64,000 nucleotides of DNA, taken from the NCBI RefSeq assembly GCF_002797855.1, contig NZ_PGFB01000001.1:558001-622000 (forward strand). Reading direction: 5' to 3'. Each line of letters starts with the position of its first letter. Within the stretch, counting starts at the first letter, position 1. Shown piece by piece: positions 44,416-52,455 of the stretch. Below the pieces are notes generated by a model that was not told the DNA's origin, ran no database searches, and was given only the letters and a program-made list of their open reading frames with translations. A program made the position numbers and the translations under genes. The DNA is from Compostimonas suwonensis (GTDB taxonomy: Bacteria; Actinomycetota; Actinomycetes; Actinomycetales; Microbacteriaceae).

Positions 44416-47253
44416 TCAGTGTGCACGAAAATCCTCTCCCGTCAGCTCGAGGGGCATACCGGGCTCGAGGGTCACGGTCACGCTCGTGCCACTGTAGACC
44501 ACGACGTGCTCGCCCACGGCCGAGACGTCGCGGGCCTCCAGGGTGACGGTGCGCAGCCCGCCCGCGTCCCAGTCGAGATCGACGCGCACGCCCGTGCGGG
44601 CGATGAGGCCCGTGACCGCGCCGTCCGGGAGCTCGGGCGGCAGGGCCGGCAGCAGCTCGATGGGCCCGCGATGGCTCTGCAGCAGGCACTCGGCGACACC
44701 CGCGACGAAGCCGAGGTTGCCGTCGATCTGGTACGGCGGATGCGAGGCGAAGAGGTTCGGATACAGCCCGCCCACGAAGGGACCGCGGTCGACGTCCATG
44801 TCGCGGAAGAACAGGGCGAAGAGCGATCCGATGCGCTCCGGCTCGCGCAGCCGGGCGCGCATGGCGATCTTCCAGGCCAGCGACCAGCCCGTGGACTCGT
44901 CGCCCCGGGCGTCGAGACTCGCGGATGCCGCGGCCGCGAGCTCCGGGCCGTAGGCGAGGTCGCTCGGGTGCACGAAGTACAGGTGCACCATGTGGCGGTG
45001 CTGCGGATCCTCGAGCGGGTCGTCGGCGGGCCACTCGGCGATGAGGCCCTCGCGGCCGATCTGCGGACCCGGGATGCGCGGCAGCGCCGCGCGGGCGGCC
45101 TCGACCACGGGGTCGCCGTCGATCTGCAGGAAGCGCGCCGCCTCGTCGAGCATCCGGAACAGGTCGGAGCTCAGCACGAGGTCCATGGTCGACGAGGCGC
45201 CGATCGCCGAGACCGTGCCGTCAGGCGCGATGAAGTGGTTCTCGGGCGAGGAGGAGGGCGAGGTGCCGAGGGTGCCGTCGTCGTTCTCGACGAGCCAGGC
45301 GAGCGCGAACTCGGCGGCCCCGCGCATGACCGGCCAGGCCCGATCGCGGGCGAAGGCGGCATCCGCGCCGAACTGCACGTGCTCCCAGAGGTGGCGCACG
45401 AGCCAATGCCCGCCCATGGGCCAGAACGCCCACGACGGGTCGTGGGTGCCGTCGCCCACGGGCTGCGTGTAGCCCCACAGGTCGGAGCAGTGATGGGCGG
45501 CCCAGCCGGGTGCGTCGTAGAGGCGGCGGGCGGTGTCGCGCCCGTTCTCGGCGAGTAGGTCGATGAAGTCGAAGAGGGGTGGCAGGGTCTCGCGCAGATC
45601 GGTGAGCTCGGCGAGCCAGTAGTTCATCTCGAGGTTGATGTTGGTCGTGTAGTTGGAGCTCCACGGCGGCTGCATGAGGTCGTTCCAGATGCCCTGCAGG
45701 TTGGCGGGCGGGCCGCCGGCGCGCGAGCTCGAGATGAGCAGGTAACGGCCGAACTCGAAGACGACGCCCGCGAGGGCGGGGTCGTGATGCAGCACGCCCT
45801 CCGGGTCGAGGTTGCCGAGCCGGAGGCGCTCGTCGAGCGGGGTGTTGGCGGGGTCGACCTGCGCCAAATGGCCGTTGTCGCCGTCGTATTGCGCCAAATG
45901 GCCGTTCTGGCGGTCGACTCGCGCCAAAGGACCATTCCCGCGGTCGACTTGCGCCATATGGCCGTTGTCGCCATGCGGGGCGCGGGGCGAGGTGTCGAGG
46001 CGCGAGCGGCCGAACAGCGCGCCGTGGTCGGCGCGCTGGCGGTCGCGCACGAGCTCGACGCCGTCGAGCTCGGCCGCGTCGACGAGGCCGAGGGCGTGCC
46101 GGGCGACACTCTGCGCGGTGCCGTTCAGCGCCGAGCCGAGCCCGTCGAAGGTCGTGGCGGTCGCGAGGTAGACGGTCGCGCGGCGCACACCGGTGGCGTG
46201 CAGCGAGGCCGGGGCCGCGGATGCCGCCACGCCGTCGTGCACCCAGCCGACGACGATCGCGCCCTCGAGTGATTCCGCGTCGTCGTCGTACTCGGCCGGC
46301 TCGGCCCGGCCCACGTAGTCGGGTGCGACGTCTGAGGGCAGGCGCAGCAGCAGGCCCGTGCGGGCGGCGGAGGCGGTGGCGGTGGCGCCGGTGGCGCCGG
46401 GCGCGTCGGACGCAAGGGCGGAGAGGCCGAGCGCGCCGGTGGTGTGTGCGACGGCGGAGGCACCGGCGGCGGCGGCACCGGGCGCGGAGGCACCGGCCGA
46501 GCGGTCCGTGGTGGAGTCGTCGGCGGTCTCCGGCGACCACGGTTGCGAGCGCAGCGGCGAGGAGAGGCCGAGCCGCAGCTCGAGCCCCGCGGGATCGTCG
46601 GTCTCGATCGTCATGACGAGCACCCCGTGGGGGTGGCTCGCGAAGACCTCCCGCCTTGTGGTGTGACCGTCGCGGCTGTAGACGGTCGAGGATGCCGCGG
46701 TCGCGAGGTCGAGGCCGCGCTCGTAGCCGGTGACGGAGGCCGTGACTGCGGCGGCTTCGGCCGCGGCGGAGATGGGAGCAGCGGAGGCGGCTCCGGCCTC
46801 GGCTCCGGTCCCCGCCCCGGTCCCGGCCTCGGCCTCGGCACCGGCCTCGGCCTCGGCCTCCGAAGGTTCTGCATCGGGTGCCGTCGCATCGGCGGCATCC
46901 GCGCGTCTCGCATCCGAGGCGTGGATCGTCTCGAGCCGCAGGTCTCCGAACGGCAGGAAGGTCTGGGGGTAGCCGTGCTGCAGGAGCTTGACCGCGGCCT
47001 CGGCGGCGCCGTAGTCACCGCGGGCGACCGCGGCCCGGGCCTCGGCGACGGCGTGGTGCGCGGCATCCGCACCGATCGCCGAGGCGACGTCTTCGCTCGC
47101 GGGGCTGCCCGACCAGGCGGTCGCGTCGTTGAGCTGGATGAGCTCGTCGCGGATGCCGCCGAAGACCATGCCGCCGAGCCGGCCGTTGCCCACGGGAAGC
47201 GCCTCGACCCAGCGTTCCGCGGGAGAGGCGAACCAAAGGGGGGTGCTGCGCAT
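44416..47253 (-). CDS. GH95 alpha-L-fucosidase with two low-complexity insertions
   Basis: Cytoplasmic glycoside hydrolase family 95 enzyme, 945 residues, expected to cleave alpha-1,2-linked fucose. Seen: WFASPAERWVEALPVGNGRLG and MVFGGIRDELIQLND at the N-terminus, GGPPANLQGIWNDLMQPPW and NYTTNINLEMNYW, SPSSSPENHF, and YPNLFASHPPYQIDGNLGF with Asp844 at the expected catalytic base position. Two insertions are unusual: an Ala/Glu/Gly run at residues about 134-175, and four 10-residue units (NGHLAQxDxx) at about 426-466 encoded by 30-bp DNA repeats at 45861-45980. No signal peptide is seen. The start is ATG at 47253 with CAGGAG upstream. With GH42 it could strip Fuc-Gal side chains such as those of xyloglucan. 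Confidence 0.88.
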   Translation of the reverse strand: MRSTPLWFASPAERWVEALPVGNGRLGGMVFGGIRDELIQLNDATAWSGSPASEDVASAIGADAAHHAVAEARAAVARGDYGAAEAAVKLLQHGYPQTFLPFGDLRLETIHASDARRADAADATAPDAEPSEAEAEAGAEAEAGTGAGTGAEAGAASAAPISAAAEAAAVTASVTGYERGLDLATAASSTVYSRDGHTTRREVFASHPHGVLVMTIETDDPAGLELRLGLSSPLRSQPWSPETADDSTTDRSAGASAPGAAAAGASAVAHTTGALGLSALASDAPGATGATATASAARTGLLLRLPSDVAPDYVGRAEPAEYDDDAESLEGAIVVGWVHDGVAASAAPASLHATGVRRATVYLATATTFDGLGSALNGTAQSVARHALGLVDAAELDGVELVRDRQRADHGALFGRSRLDTSPRAPHGDNGHMAQVDRGNGPLARVDRQNGHLAQYDGDNGHLAQVDPANTPLDERLRLGNLDPEGVLHHDPALAGVVFEFGRYLLISSSRAGGPPANLQGIWNDLMQPPWSSNYTTNINLEMNYWLAELTDLRETLPPLFDFIDLLAENGRDTARRLYDAPGWAAHHCSDLWGYTQPVGDGTHDPSWAFWPMGGHWLVRHLWEHVQFGADAAFARDRAWPVMRGAAEFALAWLVENDDGTLGTSPSSSPENHFIAPDGTVSAIGASSTMDLVLSSDLFRMLDEAARFLQIDGDPVVEAARAALPRIPGPQIGREGLIAEWPADDPLEDPQHRHMVHLYFVHPSDLAYGPELAAAASASLDARGDESTGWSLAWKIAMRARLREPERIGSLFALFFRDMDVDRGPFVGGLYPNLFASHPPYQIDGNLGFVAGVAECLLQSHRGPIELLPALPPELPDGAVTGLIARTGVRVDLDWDAGGLRTVTLEARDVSAVGEHVVVYSGTSVTVTLEPGMPLELTGEDFRAH
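45861..45980 (-). repeat. Four 30-bp in-frame units related to the GACTTGCGCCA palindromic element
   Basis: Units at 45861-45890, 45891-45920, 45921-45950 and 45951-45980 each begin GCGCCAAATGG or a close variant and are preceded by GTCGACTT-like sequence. The core GACTTGCGCCATATGGC matches the intergenic motif at 35983-36000 and 37357-37374. The units keep the GH95 frame and encode a repeated NGHLAQxD segment. Confidence 0.8.
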
Positions 47254-47305
47254 GTCGACGTCTCCTGGAGCGATGGGCGTTGCGGCAGTCGGAGCCACCG
47301 CGATG

Positions 47306-47317
47306 GTTACCGCTAAC
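47306..47317 (-). promoter_or_regulatory. LacI-type operator GTTACCGCTAAC upstream of GH95
   Basis: Differs at one position from the GH42 operator palindrome. A TATTGT -10-like hexamer (47320-47315, minus strand) overlaps it, and the GH95 start is 53 bases downstream. Confidence 0.7.
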
Positions 47318-47372
47318 AATACCTCGCGTCATCCCCTCGTCTCGCACGTCGGGCCCCTCGCCCGAACCCCAC

Positions 47373-47431
47373 GCGAGTCGCGCCACAACGTTTCGTTCAG
47401 GCCTCGGAGACGACGATGTGGCGCGACTCGC
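47373..47431. repeat. Palindromic intergenic element, family B (copy 2)
   Basis: Perfect 15-bp arms 47373-47387 and 47417-47431 with the same GAGTCGCGCCACA / TGTGGCGCGACTC ends as the copy at 8441-8505. The loop differs. It lies downstream of purF. Two direct copies of a GCGCGACTCGCACGAGGCCAG unit follow at about 47421-47463. Confidence 0.8.
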
Positions 47432-47491
47432 ACGAGGCCAGAGCGCGACTCGCACGAGGCCAGAGGCCGGGCGGATGCCGCGGCGGCACGC

Positions 47492-48949
47492 TCAGGAGAG
47501 CTGCGTCTGCTCCACCCACGCCAGGTACTCGGGCGTCACGGTGCCCGTGATGTAGTCGCCCGTGAAGCAGCTCATCTCGAGCTCGCTGATGCCCGAGCCC
47601 TCGAGGATGGCGGCCTGCATGTCGGCGACCTCCTGGTAGATGAGGTGGTCGGCTCCGAGCTCGGCGGCGATCTCGGGGATCTTGCGCCCGTGGGCGATGA
47701 GCTCGCTGCGCGAGGGCATGTTGATGCCGTAGACGTGCGGGAAGCGCACGGGCGGCGCGGCCGAGGTGAAGGTCACCTTGTTGGCGCCGGCGGCACGGGC
47801 CATCTCGACGATCTCGCGCGAGGTCGTGCCGCGCACGATCGAGTCGTCGACGATGAGGATGTTCTTGCCCTTGAACTCGCTCGACATCGCGTTGAGCTTC
47901 TGGCGCACCGACTTCTTGCGCTGCGCCTGGCCGGGCATGATGAAGGTGCGGCCCACGTAGCGGTTCTTGTAGAAGCCCTCGCGGTACTCGATGCCGAGCT
48001 TCTGGGCGACCTGCATGGCGGCCGGCCGCGAGGAGTCGGGGATCGGCATGACGACGTCGATGTCGCCGCGGGGCGTGTAGGTCGAGATCGTGTCGGCGAG
48101 CCGGTTGCCGAGGCGCAGGCGGGCGTCGTAGACCGAGATGCCGTTCATGACGGAGTCGGGGCGTGCCAGGTAGACGTACTCGAACGAGCAGGGCACGAGG
48201 CGCGGGTCGCGCGCGCACTGCTGCGAGTGCAGCACCCCGTCGAGGGTGATGAAGACGGCCTCGCCGGGTGCGACATCCCGAACGATCTCGTAGCCGCCGC
48301 TCTCGAGGACGAGCGACTCGGATGCCACGATCCAGTCGTCTGCGCCGTTCTCGCTCCTCCTCTTGCCGAGGATGAGCGGGCGGATGCCGAAGGGGTCGCG
48401 GAAGGCGAGCAGCCCGTGCCCGGCGATCATCGAGATGACGGCGTAGGAGCCCTCGATGCGCTCGTGCACCTGGGTGACGGCGGCGAAGACCTGGCCCGGG
48501 TCGAGCTCGAAGCCCGAGATCTGGCCCTGCAGCTCGGTCGCGAGCACGTTGAGCAGCATCTCGGTGTCGCTCGTGCTGTTGACGTGGCGGCGGTCGATGT
48601 GGAAGAGGTCTTGAGCGAGCTCACGGGTGTTGGTGAGGTTGCCGTTGTGCACGAGGATGATGCCGTACGGGGCGTTCACGTAGAACGGCTGCGCCTCCTG
48701 CTCGCTCGTCGCCGCGCCCTTGGTCGTGTAGCGCACGTGGCCGAGGCCCATGGTTCCGAGCAGCGAGCGCATGTCGCGGGTGCGGAACGCCTCGCGCACC
48801 TGGCCTTTTGCCTTGTGGATGTGGAAGGTGTTGCCGTCTGCGGTGGCGATGCCCGTCGAGTCCTGCCCGCGGTGCTGCAGAAGGAGGAGGCTGTCGTAGA
48901 CCTGCTGGTTGACCGGCTCGGGTGAGACGATGCCGACGATGCCGCACAT
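47492..48949 (-). CDS. purF: Amidophosphoribosyltransferase
   Basis: First committed enzyme of purine synthesis, 485 residues, making phosphoribosylamine from PRPP and glutamine. Seen: Met1-Cys2 (MCGIVGIV, the nucleophile exposed after Met removal, no propeptide), LLLLQHRGQDSTGIAT, GHVRYTTKG, HNGNLTNT, STSDTEMLL, AFRDPFGIRPL, and the PRPP loop ILIVDDSIVRGTTSREI. The start is ATG at 48949 with CAGGAG (minus strand). Divergent from purM across a 190-bp region with three TTAGTCCACTAA-type motifs. The GAGTCGCGCC element lies downstream. Confidence 0.97.
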   Translation of the reverse strand: MCGIVGIVSPEPVNQQVYDSLLLLQHRGQDSTGIATADGNTFHIHKAKGQVREAFRTRDMRSLLGTMGLGHVRYTTKGAATSEQEAQPFYVNAPYGIILVHNGNLTNTRELAQDLFHIDRRHVNSTSDTEMLLNVLATELQGQISGFELDPGQVFAAVTQVHERIEGSYAVISMIAGHGLLAFRDPFGIRPLILGKRRSENGADDWIVASESLVLESGGYEIVRDVAPGEAVFITLDGVLHSQQCARDPRLVPCSFEYVYLARPDSVMNGISVYDARLRLGNRLADTISTYTPRGDIDVVMPIPDSSRPAAMQVAQKLGIEYREGFYKNRYVGRTFIMPGQAQRKKSVRQKLNAMSSEFKGKNILIVDDSIVRGTTSREIVEMARAAGANKVTFTSAAPPVRFPHVYGINMPSRSELIAHGRKIPEIAAELGADHLIYQEVADMQAAILEGSGISELEMSCFTGDYITGTVTPEYLAWVEQTQLS

Positions 48950-49019
48950 TGTGAGCGATGGCTCCTGGAAGTGAGGGGTGTTGGGAGCCCGGAATCGGGC
49001 TCATCTAGTCTCGCACACG

Positions 49020-49122
49020 TTAGTCCACTAAATCTGAGGAGCGGGGTTGCGTGCGAAGGGCCGGAATCTGAGCAGCAGCTTGCGGATCGGCGAATTTAGT
49101 CCACTAAACCTTTATCCACTAA
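49020..49122. promoter_or_regulatory. Three operator-like motifs (TTAGTCCACTAA) between purF and purM
   Basis: Full copies TTAGTCCACTAA at 49020-49031 and 49096-49107, and a partial copy TATCCACTAA at 49113-49122. The first and third are followed by ATCTG. The half-sites TTAGT/ACTAA are inverted around a CC centre. Their position between the divergent purF and purM promoters suggests a regulator binding site. The third is only a few bases from the purM -10 (TAATGT at 49128-49133). Confidence 0.65.
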
Positions 49123-49139
49123 ATCTGTAATGTTGACGC

Positions 49140-50252
49140 GTGACCGAGAACCCCCGCAACTCCTACGCAGAGGCCGGCGTCGACACGGCGGCCGGCGACC
49201 TGGCCGTCGAGCTCATGAAGGCCGCGGTGACGAAGACCCACGGCCCCGAGGTGCTCGGAGGAGTGGGCGGTTTCGCGGGGCTCTTCGACGTCTCGGCCCT
49301 CACCTCCTTCCGGCACCCGCTGCTCGCGACCTCGACCGACGGCGTGGGCACGAAGGTCGCGATCGCCCAGGCGATCGACAAGCACGACACGATCGGGCAG
49401 GACCTCGTGGGCATGGTCGTCGACGACATCGTCGTCGTGGGCGCGAAGCCGCTGTTCATGACCGACTACATCGCGTGCGGCAAGGTCGTTCCCGAGCGCA
49501 TCGCCGCGATCGTCACGGGCATCGCCCGCGCATGCTCCGAGACCGGCACCGCCCTCGTCGGCGGCGAGACGGCCGAGCACCCCGGACTCATTCCCCCCGA
49601 CGAATACGACGTCGCGGGCGCAGCGGTCGGCGCCGTCGAGGCGGATGCCGTGCTGGGCGCCGAGCGCGTACGGGAGGGCGACGTGGTGCTCGCGCTCGCG
49701 TCATCCGGCCTGCACTCGAACGGCTTCTCGCTCGTGCGGCACATCCTCGCCCAGAAGGGCATCTCGTACACGGATCGCTCCGACGACTTCGGCGGTGTGG
49801 TGGGCGAGGTGCTGCTCGAGCCGACCCGCCTCTACACGACCCCGCTCGTGCAGCTGCTCGCCGACCCCGTGCTCGGCAGCGCCGTGCACTCGCTCTCGCA
49901 CGTGACGGGCGGGGGCATCGCCGCGAATCTCGCCCGGGTCCTGCCGGTCGGCTCGTGGGCCGAGGTCGAGCGCTCCAGCTGGTCGCCGCTGCCCGTCTTC
50001 CGCACGCTCGCCGAGATGTCGGGCGCGAGCCTCGAGAGCACAGAGGGCACCTGGAACCTGGGCATCGGCTTCTTCGCGATCGTCGACGCGGATGCCGCGA
50101 CCGCCGTCGCGACCGCACTCACCGCGCACGGCATCCCCACCTGGCCGGCCGGTCGCGTCTCGTTCGAGCCGCGCGACCTCGCCGGCTTCGAGCAGGGCGC
50201 CAAGGGCGTCGACGGCGGTGCCGTGCGCCTCACGGGCGCCTACAGCGCCTAA
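49140..50252 (+). CDS. purM: Phosphoribosylformylglycinamidine cyclo-ligase (AIR synthetase)
   Basis: Fifth step of purine synthesis, 370 residues. Seen: NSYAEAGVDTAAGDLAVEL, LLATSTDGVGTKVAIA (ATP/Mg site), GQDLVGMVVDDIVVVGAKPLFMTDY, ALVGGETAEHPGL, LASSGLHSNGFSLVR, HVTGGGIAANLARVLP and WNLGIGFFAIV. The start is GTG at 49140, six bases after a TAATGT hexamer (49128-49133) with no Shine-Dalgarno sequence, so probably leaderless. Divergent from purF with shared operator-like motifs; a family D palindromic element follows the stop. Confidence 0.97.
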   Translation: MTENPRNSYAEAGVDTAAGDLAVELMKAAVTKTHGPEVLGGVGGFAGLFDVSALTSFRHPLLATSTDGVGTKVAIAQAIDKHDTIGQDLVGMVVDDIVVVGAKPLFMTDYIACGKVVPERIAAIVTGIARACSETGTALVGGETAEHPGLIPPDEYDVAGAAVGAVEADAVLGAERVREGDVVLALASSGLHSNGFSLVRHILAQKGISYTDRSDDFGGVVGEVLLEPTRLYTTPLVQLLADPVLGSAVHSLSHVTGGGIAANLARVLPVGSWAEVERSSWSPLPVFRTLAEMSGASLESTEGTWNLGIGFFAIVDADAATAVATALTAHGIPTWPAGRVSFEPRDLAGFEQGAKGVDGGAVRLTGAYSA

Positions 50253-50263
50253 CGCCGCCCTCC

Positions 50264-50336
50264 GTTCGCGGCGCACCGTATTCGTCGCGGCGCATGATGG
50301 AATGCGTGCCGCGACGAACACCGTGCGCCGCGAGAA
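50264..50336. repeat. Palindromic intergenic element, family D (copy 2)
   Basis: Arms of about 26 bp (two mismatches) with the same GCGGCGCAC...TTCGTCGCGGC order as the copy at 2569-2638. It starts 11 bases after the purM stop. Confidence 0.85.
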
Positions 50337-50376
50337 CGTCGAGGAGAGATCCAGGGTCTCGGGTTAGCGTCGAGGC

Positions 50377-50733
50377 ATGGAGGAGCAGATCAGCCGCGAG
50401 ATCGCGATCGGCGAGAGCCCCCAGGGGCCTGTCCGCCGGATGCTGCGCCGTGTGCGCTCCTGGATCGAGCGGCATCCGCGGCTGCGCTTCGCCTACCGGT
50501 TCGCCGTGGGTCTGCTCGGCGGGCTCATCGCCGTGATCGGCCTGCTGCTCGTGCCGCTTCCCGGGCCGGGCTGGCTCGTCGTGTTCCTCGGCCTCGGCGT
50601 CCTGGGCACCGAGTTCCACTGGGCGCGCAGGCTCGCGGGCGTGATCAAGCGTCTACTCGCCCGGTTCTGGGCGTGGTGGCGCGATCGTCGCTCGCGGCGG
50701 GTCGCATCGGGCGCGAACGCCGGCGACGCCTGA
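50377..50733 (+). CDS. TIGR02611-like (PGPGW) small membrane protein
   Basis: 118-residue membrane protein. A basic N-terminus is followed by two hydrophobic helices around the signature LVPLPGPGWLVVFLGLGVLG, i.e. the PGPGW motif of a family of small actinobacterial membrane proteins without known function. Trp-rich basic segment RFWAWWRDRRSRR at the C-terminus. The start is ATG at 50377; TAGCGT at 50365-50370 ends six bases before it, so a leaderless message is likely. It lies between purM and the DUF3073 gene. Confidence 0.78.
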   Translation: MEEQISREIAIGESPQGPVRRMLRRVRSWIERHPRLRFAYRFAVGLLGGLIAVIGLLLVPLPGPGWLVVFLGLGVLGTEFHWARRLAGVIKRLLARFWAWWRDRRSRRVASGANAGDA

Positions 50734-50921
50734 ACATCAGCGCGCTGAGACGCCGGGCGCCGCGACATCCAGACCCCGGGCGCCGCTACGCCTGATCGCC
50801 GGCGCGCCGACAGTCGAACCGGGCAGGCGCGACCGTCAGCCTCGAACGTCAACGACGAGTGAACATCGGATGACGACTGCCAGACGCTCGCTGCCGGCCG
50901 CCGAGTGCCGCTCGCGGGGCG

Positions 50922-51122
50922 TCAGGCGCGTTTCGGCTCGTCTTCGGAGTAGCCCTCGGCGTACTCCGACCACTTCGACACCTCGTCGTCGTCGATGACC
51001 TCGACAGGGGCATCATGCCCTGTGAGCTCGCGCTCGAGCGCATCGTAGTTCGTCTCCGGGCTGAAGTACTTCAGCTCACGAGCAACCTTCGTGTGCTTTG
51101 CTTTTTGTCGGCCGCGCCCCAT
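50922..51122 (-). CDS. DUF3073 small protein
   Basis: 66-residue acidic protein beginning MGRGRQKAKHTKVAREL, with LKYFSPETNYDALEREL and an Asp/Glu-rich tail ending EYAEGYSEDEPKRA. This is the conserved actinobacterial DUF3073 family (the Rv0810c type), which typically sits just downstream of purM on the opposite strand, as here. Function unknown. The start is ATG at 51122; a longer frame adds only five residues. A TGTTAT -10-like element lies near 51180 on the minus strand. The 188 bp to the previous gene shows nothing else. Confidence 0.85.
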   Translation of the reverse strand: MGRGRQKAKHTKVARELKYFSPETNYDALERELTGHDAPVEVIDDDEVSKWSEYAEGYSEDEPKRA

Positions 51123-51193
51123 GCGAGACCCCCTCACGATTCTTGGCCGGTGAGCGATGAGTCAACCGGGACATAACAAACAGTGAACTGTGA

Positions 51194-51210
51194 AAACTAC
51201 CGGATAGTTT
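51194..51210 (+). promoter_or_regulatory. Operator-like palindrome AAACTA-N5-TAGTTT before the monooxygenase gene
   Basis: AAACTACCGGATAGTTT is a perfect 6+6 inverted repeat. TAGTTT itself can serve as a -10 box for the rightward gene, so a bound regulator would block it. Confidence 0.5.
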
Positions 51211-51300
51211 AGCATGCAGGGCCACGCTCTCTGGGTCGAGCGCCGTGCTGCAGAACTACCACGAACCACCCGAAACGTTCAGAAAGGTGCCAAGGCTCCC

Positions 51301-52374
51301 ATGTCGAGTGTGCCACCGCAAACCCAGGTCGTGGTGATCGGTGCGGGCCAGGCGGGACTTTCCGTAGCCTACTATCTGCGACGTTTCGAACTCGAACCGG
51401 GAAGCGATTTCGTTCTGCTCGATCGGGGCCCCTCGACGGGCGGCGCATGGCAGTTCCGCTGGGATGCGCTGCGTCTCGGCTCCGCCCACAGGGTCAGCGA
51501 TCTGCCAGGAATGTCAGAGACGGGTCTCAGCTTCGACGTCGCCGATCGCACCCGGCCGGCGAGCGAGATCGTCGGGGAGTACTACCGGCGCTACGAGGAG
51601 CACTTCGGCCTGCGGGTGTTCCGCCCGGTCGTCGTCAGCTCGGTCTTCGACCGCGGAGCCGACCTCGTCGTCGCGCACGGCTCGGGCGAGACCGTCACCC
51701 GCATCGTCGTCAATGCGACGGGCACCTGGGGCGCGCCGTTCGTGCCGTACTACCCGGGCATCCGCGAGTTCCGGGGTCGTCAGCTGCACACGGCCGAGTA
51801 CGTCTCGGCGGAGGAGTTCGCCGGCCAGAGGGTCGTGGTGGTCGGCGGCGGCACCTCGGCGGTGGGGTTCCTGCTCGAGCTCGAGCACGTGGCATCCGGG
51901 CTGACCTGGGTGAGCCGGCGCCCCATCGACTTCCACGAGGACAACGAGCTGAGCCCCGAGAGCGGCGTGGCGGCCGTGTCGATGCAGGATGCCGCGGCTC
52001 GCGCCGGAGCGGCCCTGCCGAGCATCGTGAGCGGCACGGGCATCGCGCGCACCAGGCGGGTCGCCGCGGGGATCGAGCGGGGAGTGCTCGTCGCCCGGCC
52101 CATGTTCACGGCCGTGGAGCAGAACGGCGTGCGGTGGCCCGATGGAACATTCTCCGAAGTGGATGCGATCATCTGGGCGACCGGCTTCCGGCCCGAGCTG
52201 CGGCATCTCGCGCCTCTGCGGCTGCGTGAGAAGGCCGGCGGCATCAGTGTCGGCTCCGGGGCGTCGTGGACCGACCCACGTATATTCCTCGCGGGCTATG
52301 GGCCGCAGGCGAGCACGATCGGCGCCAACCGCGCGGGCAGGATGATCGCGCGCCAGATCATGGCGCAGCTCTAG
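51301..52374 (+). CDS. Flavin-containing monooxygenase-like NAD(P)-binding protein
   Basis: 357-residue flavoprotein of the FMO/Baeyer-Villiger/CzcO-like group. The FAD motif is VVVIGAGQAGLSVAYYLRR at residues 10-28, followed by STGGAWQFRWDALRLGS. A second dinucleotide motif VVVVGGGTSAVGFLLEL lies near residue 178, and the family motif WATGFRPELRHLAPL near 295. The C-terminal GYGPQASTIGANRAGRMIARQI covers the flavin. It may oxygenate a small lipophilic or sulfur/nitrogen substrate; the substrate cannot be predicted. ATG at 51301 gives the normal N-terminus. The message would have a leader of about 85 bases from the TAGTTT element. Convergent with the glycosidase gene across a family D repeat. 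Confidence 0.83.
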   Translation: MSSVPPQTQVVVIGAGQAGLSVAYYLRRFELEPGSDFVLLDRGPSTGGAWQFRWDALRLGSAHRVSDLPGMSETGLSFDVADRTRPASEIVGEYYRRYEEHFGLRVFRPVVVSSVFDRGADLVVAHGSGETVTRIVVNATGTWGAPFVPYYPGIREFRGRQLHTAEYVSAEEFAGQRVVVVGGGTSAVGFLLELEHVASGLTWVSRRPIDFHEDNELSPESGVAAVSMQDAAARAGAALPSIVSGTGIARTRRVAAGIERGVLVARPMFTAVEQNGVRWPDGTFSEVDAIIWATGFRPELRHLAPLRLREKAGGISVGSGASWTDPRIFLAGYGPQASTIGANRAGRMIARQIMAQL

Positions 52375-52380
52375 CTCGAG

Positions 52381-52453
52381 TTCGTCGCGGCGCACCCTGT
52401 TCGTCACGGCGCATCGACGACCGTGCGCCGCGACGACGAACGTGCGCCGCGAG
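52381..52453. repeat. Palindromic intergenic element, family D (copy 3)
   Basis: Same block order (GTCGCGGCGCAC ... GTGCGCCGCGAC) as the other copies, with less perfect arms. It fills nearly the whole gap between the convergent monooxygenase and glycosidase stops. Confidence 0.8.
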
Positions 52454-52455
52454 CC

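Noticed and set aside
45861-45980. Possible CRISPR-like array (regular 30-bp units)
   Set aside because: There are no spacers, the units are contiguous and variable, and they are in frame within GH95.
49120-49140. Purine riboswitch or PurR box upstream of purM
   Set aside because: No aptamer-like three-way junction and no space for a leader, since the -10 box ends six bases before the start; no match to the Bacillus PurR box. Only the TTAGTCCACTAA motifs stand out.
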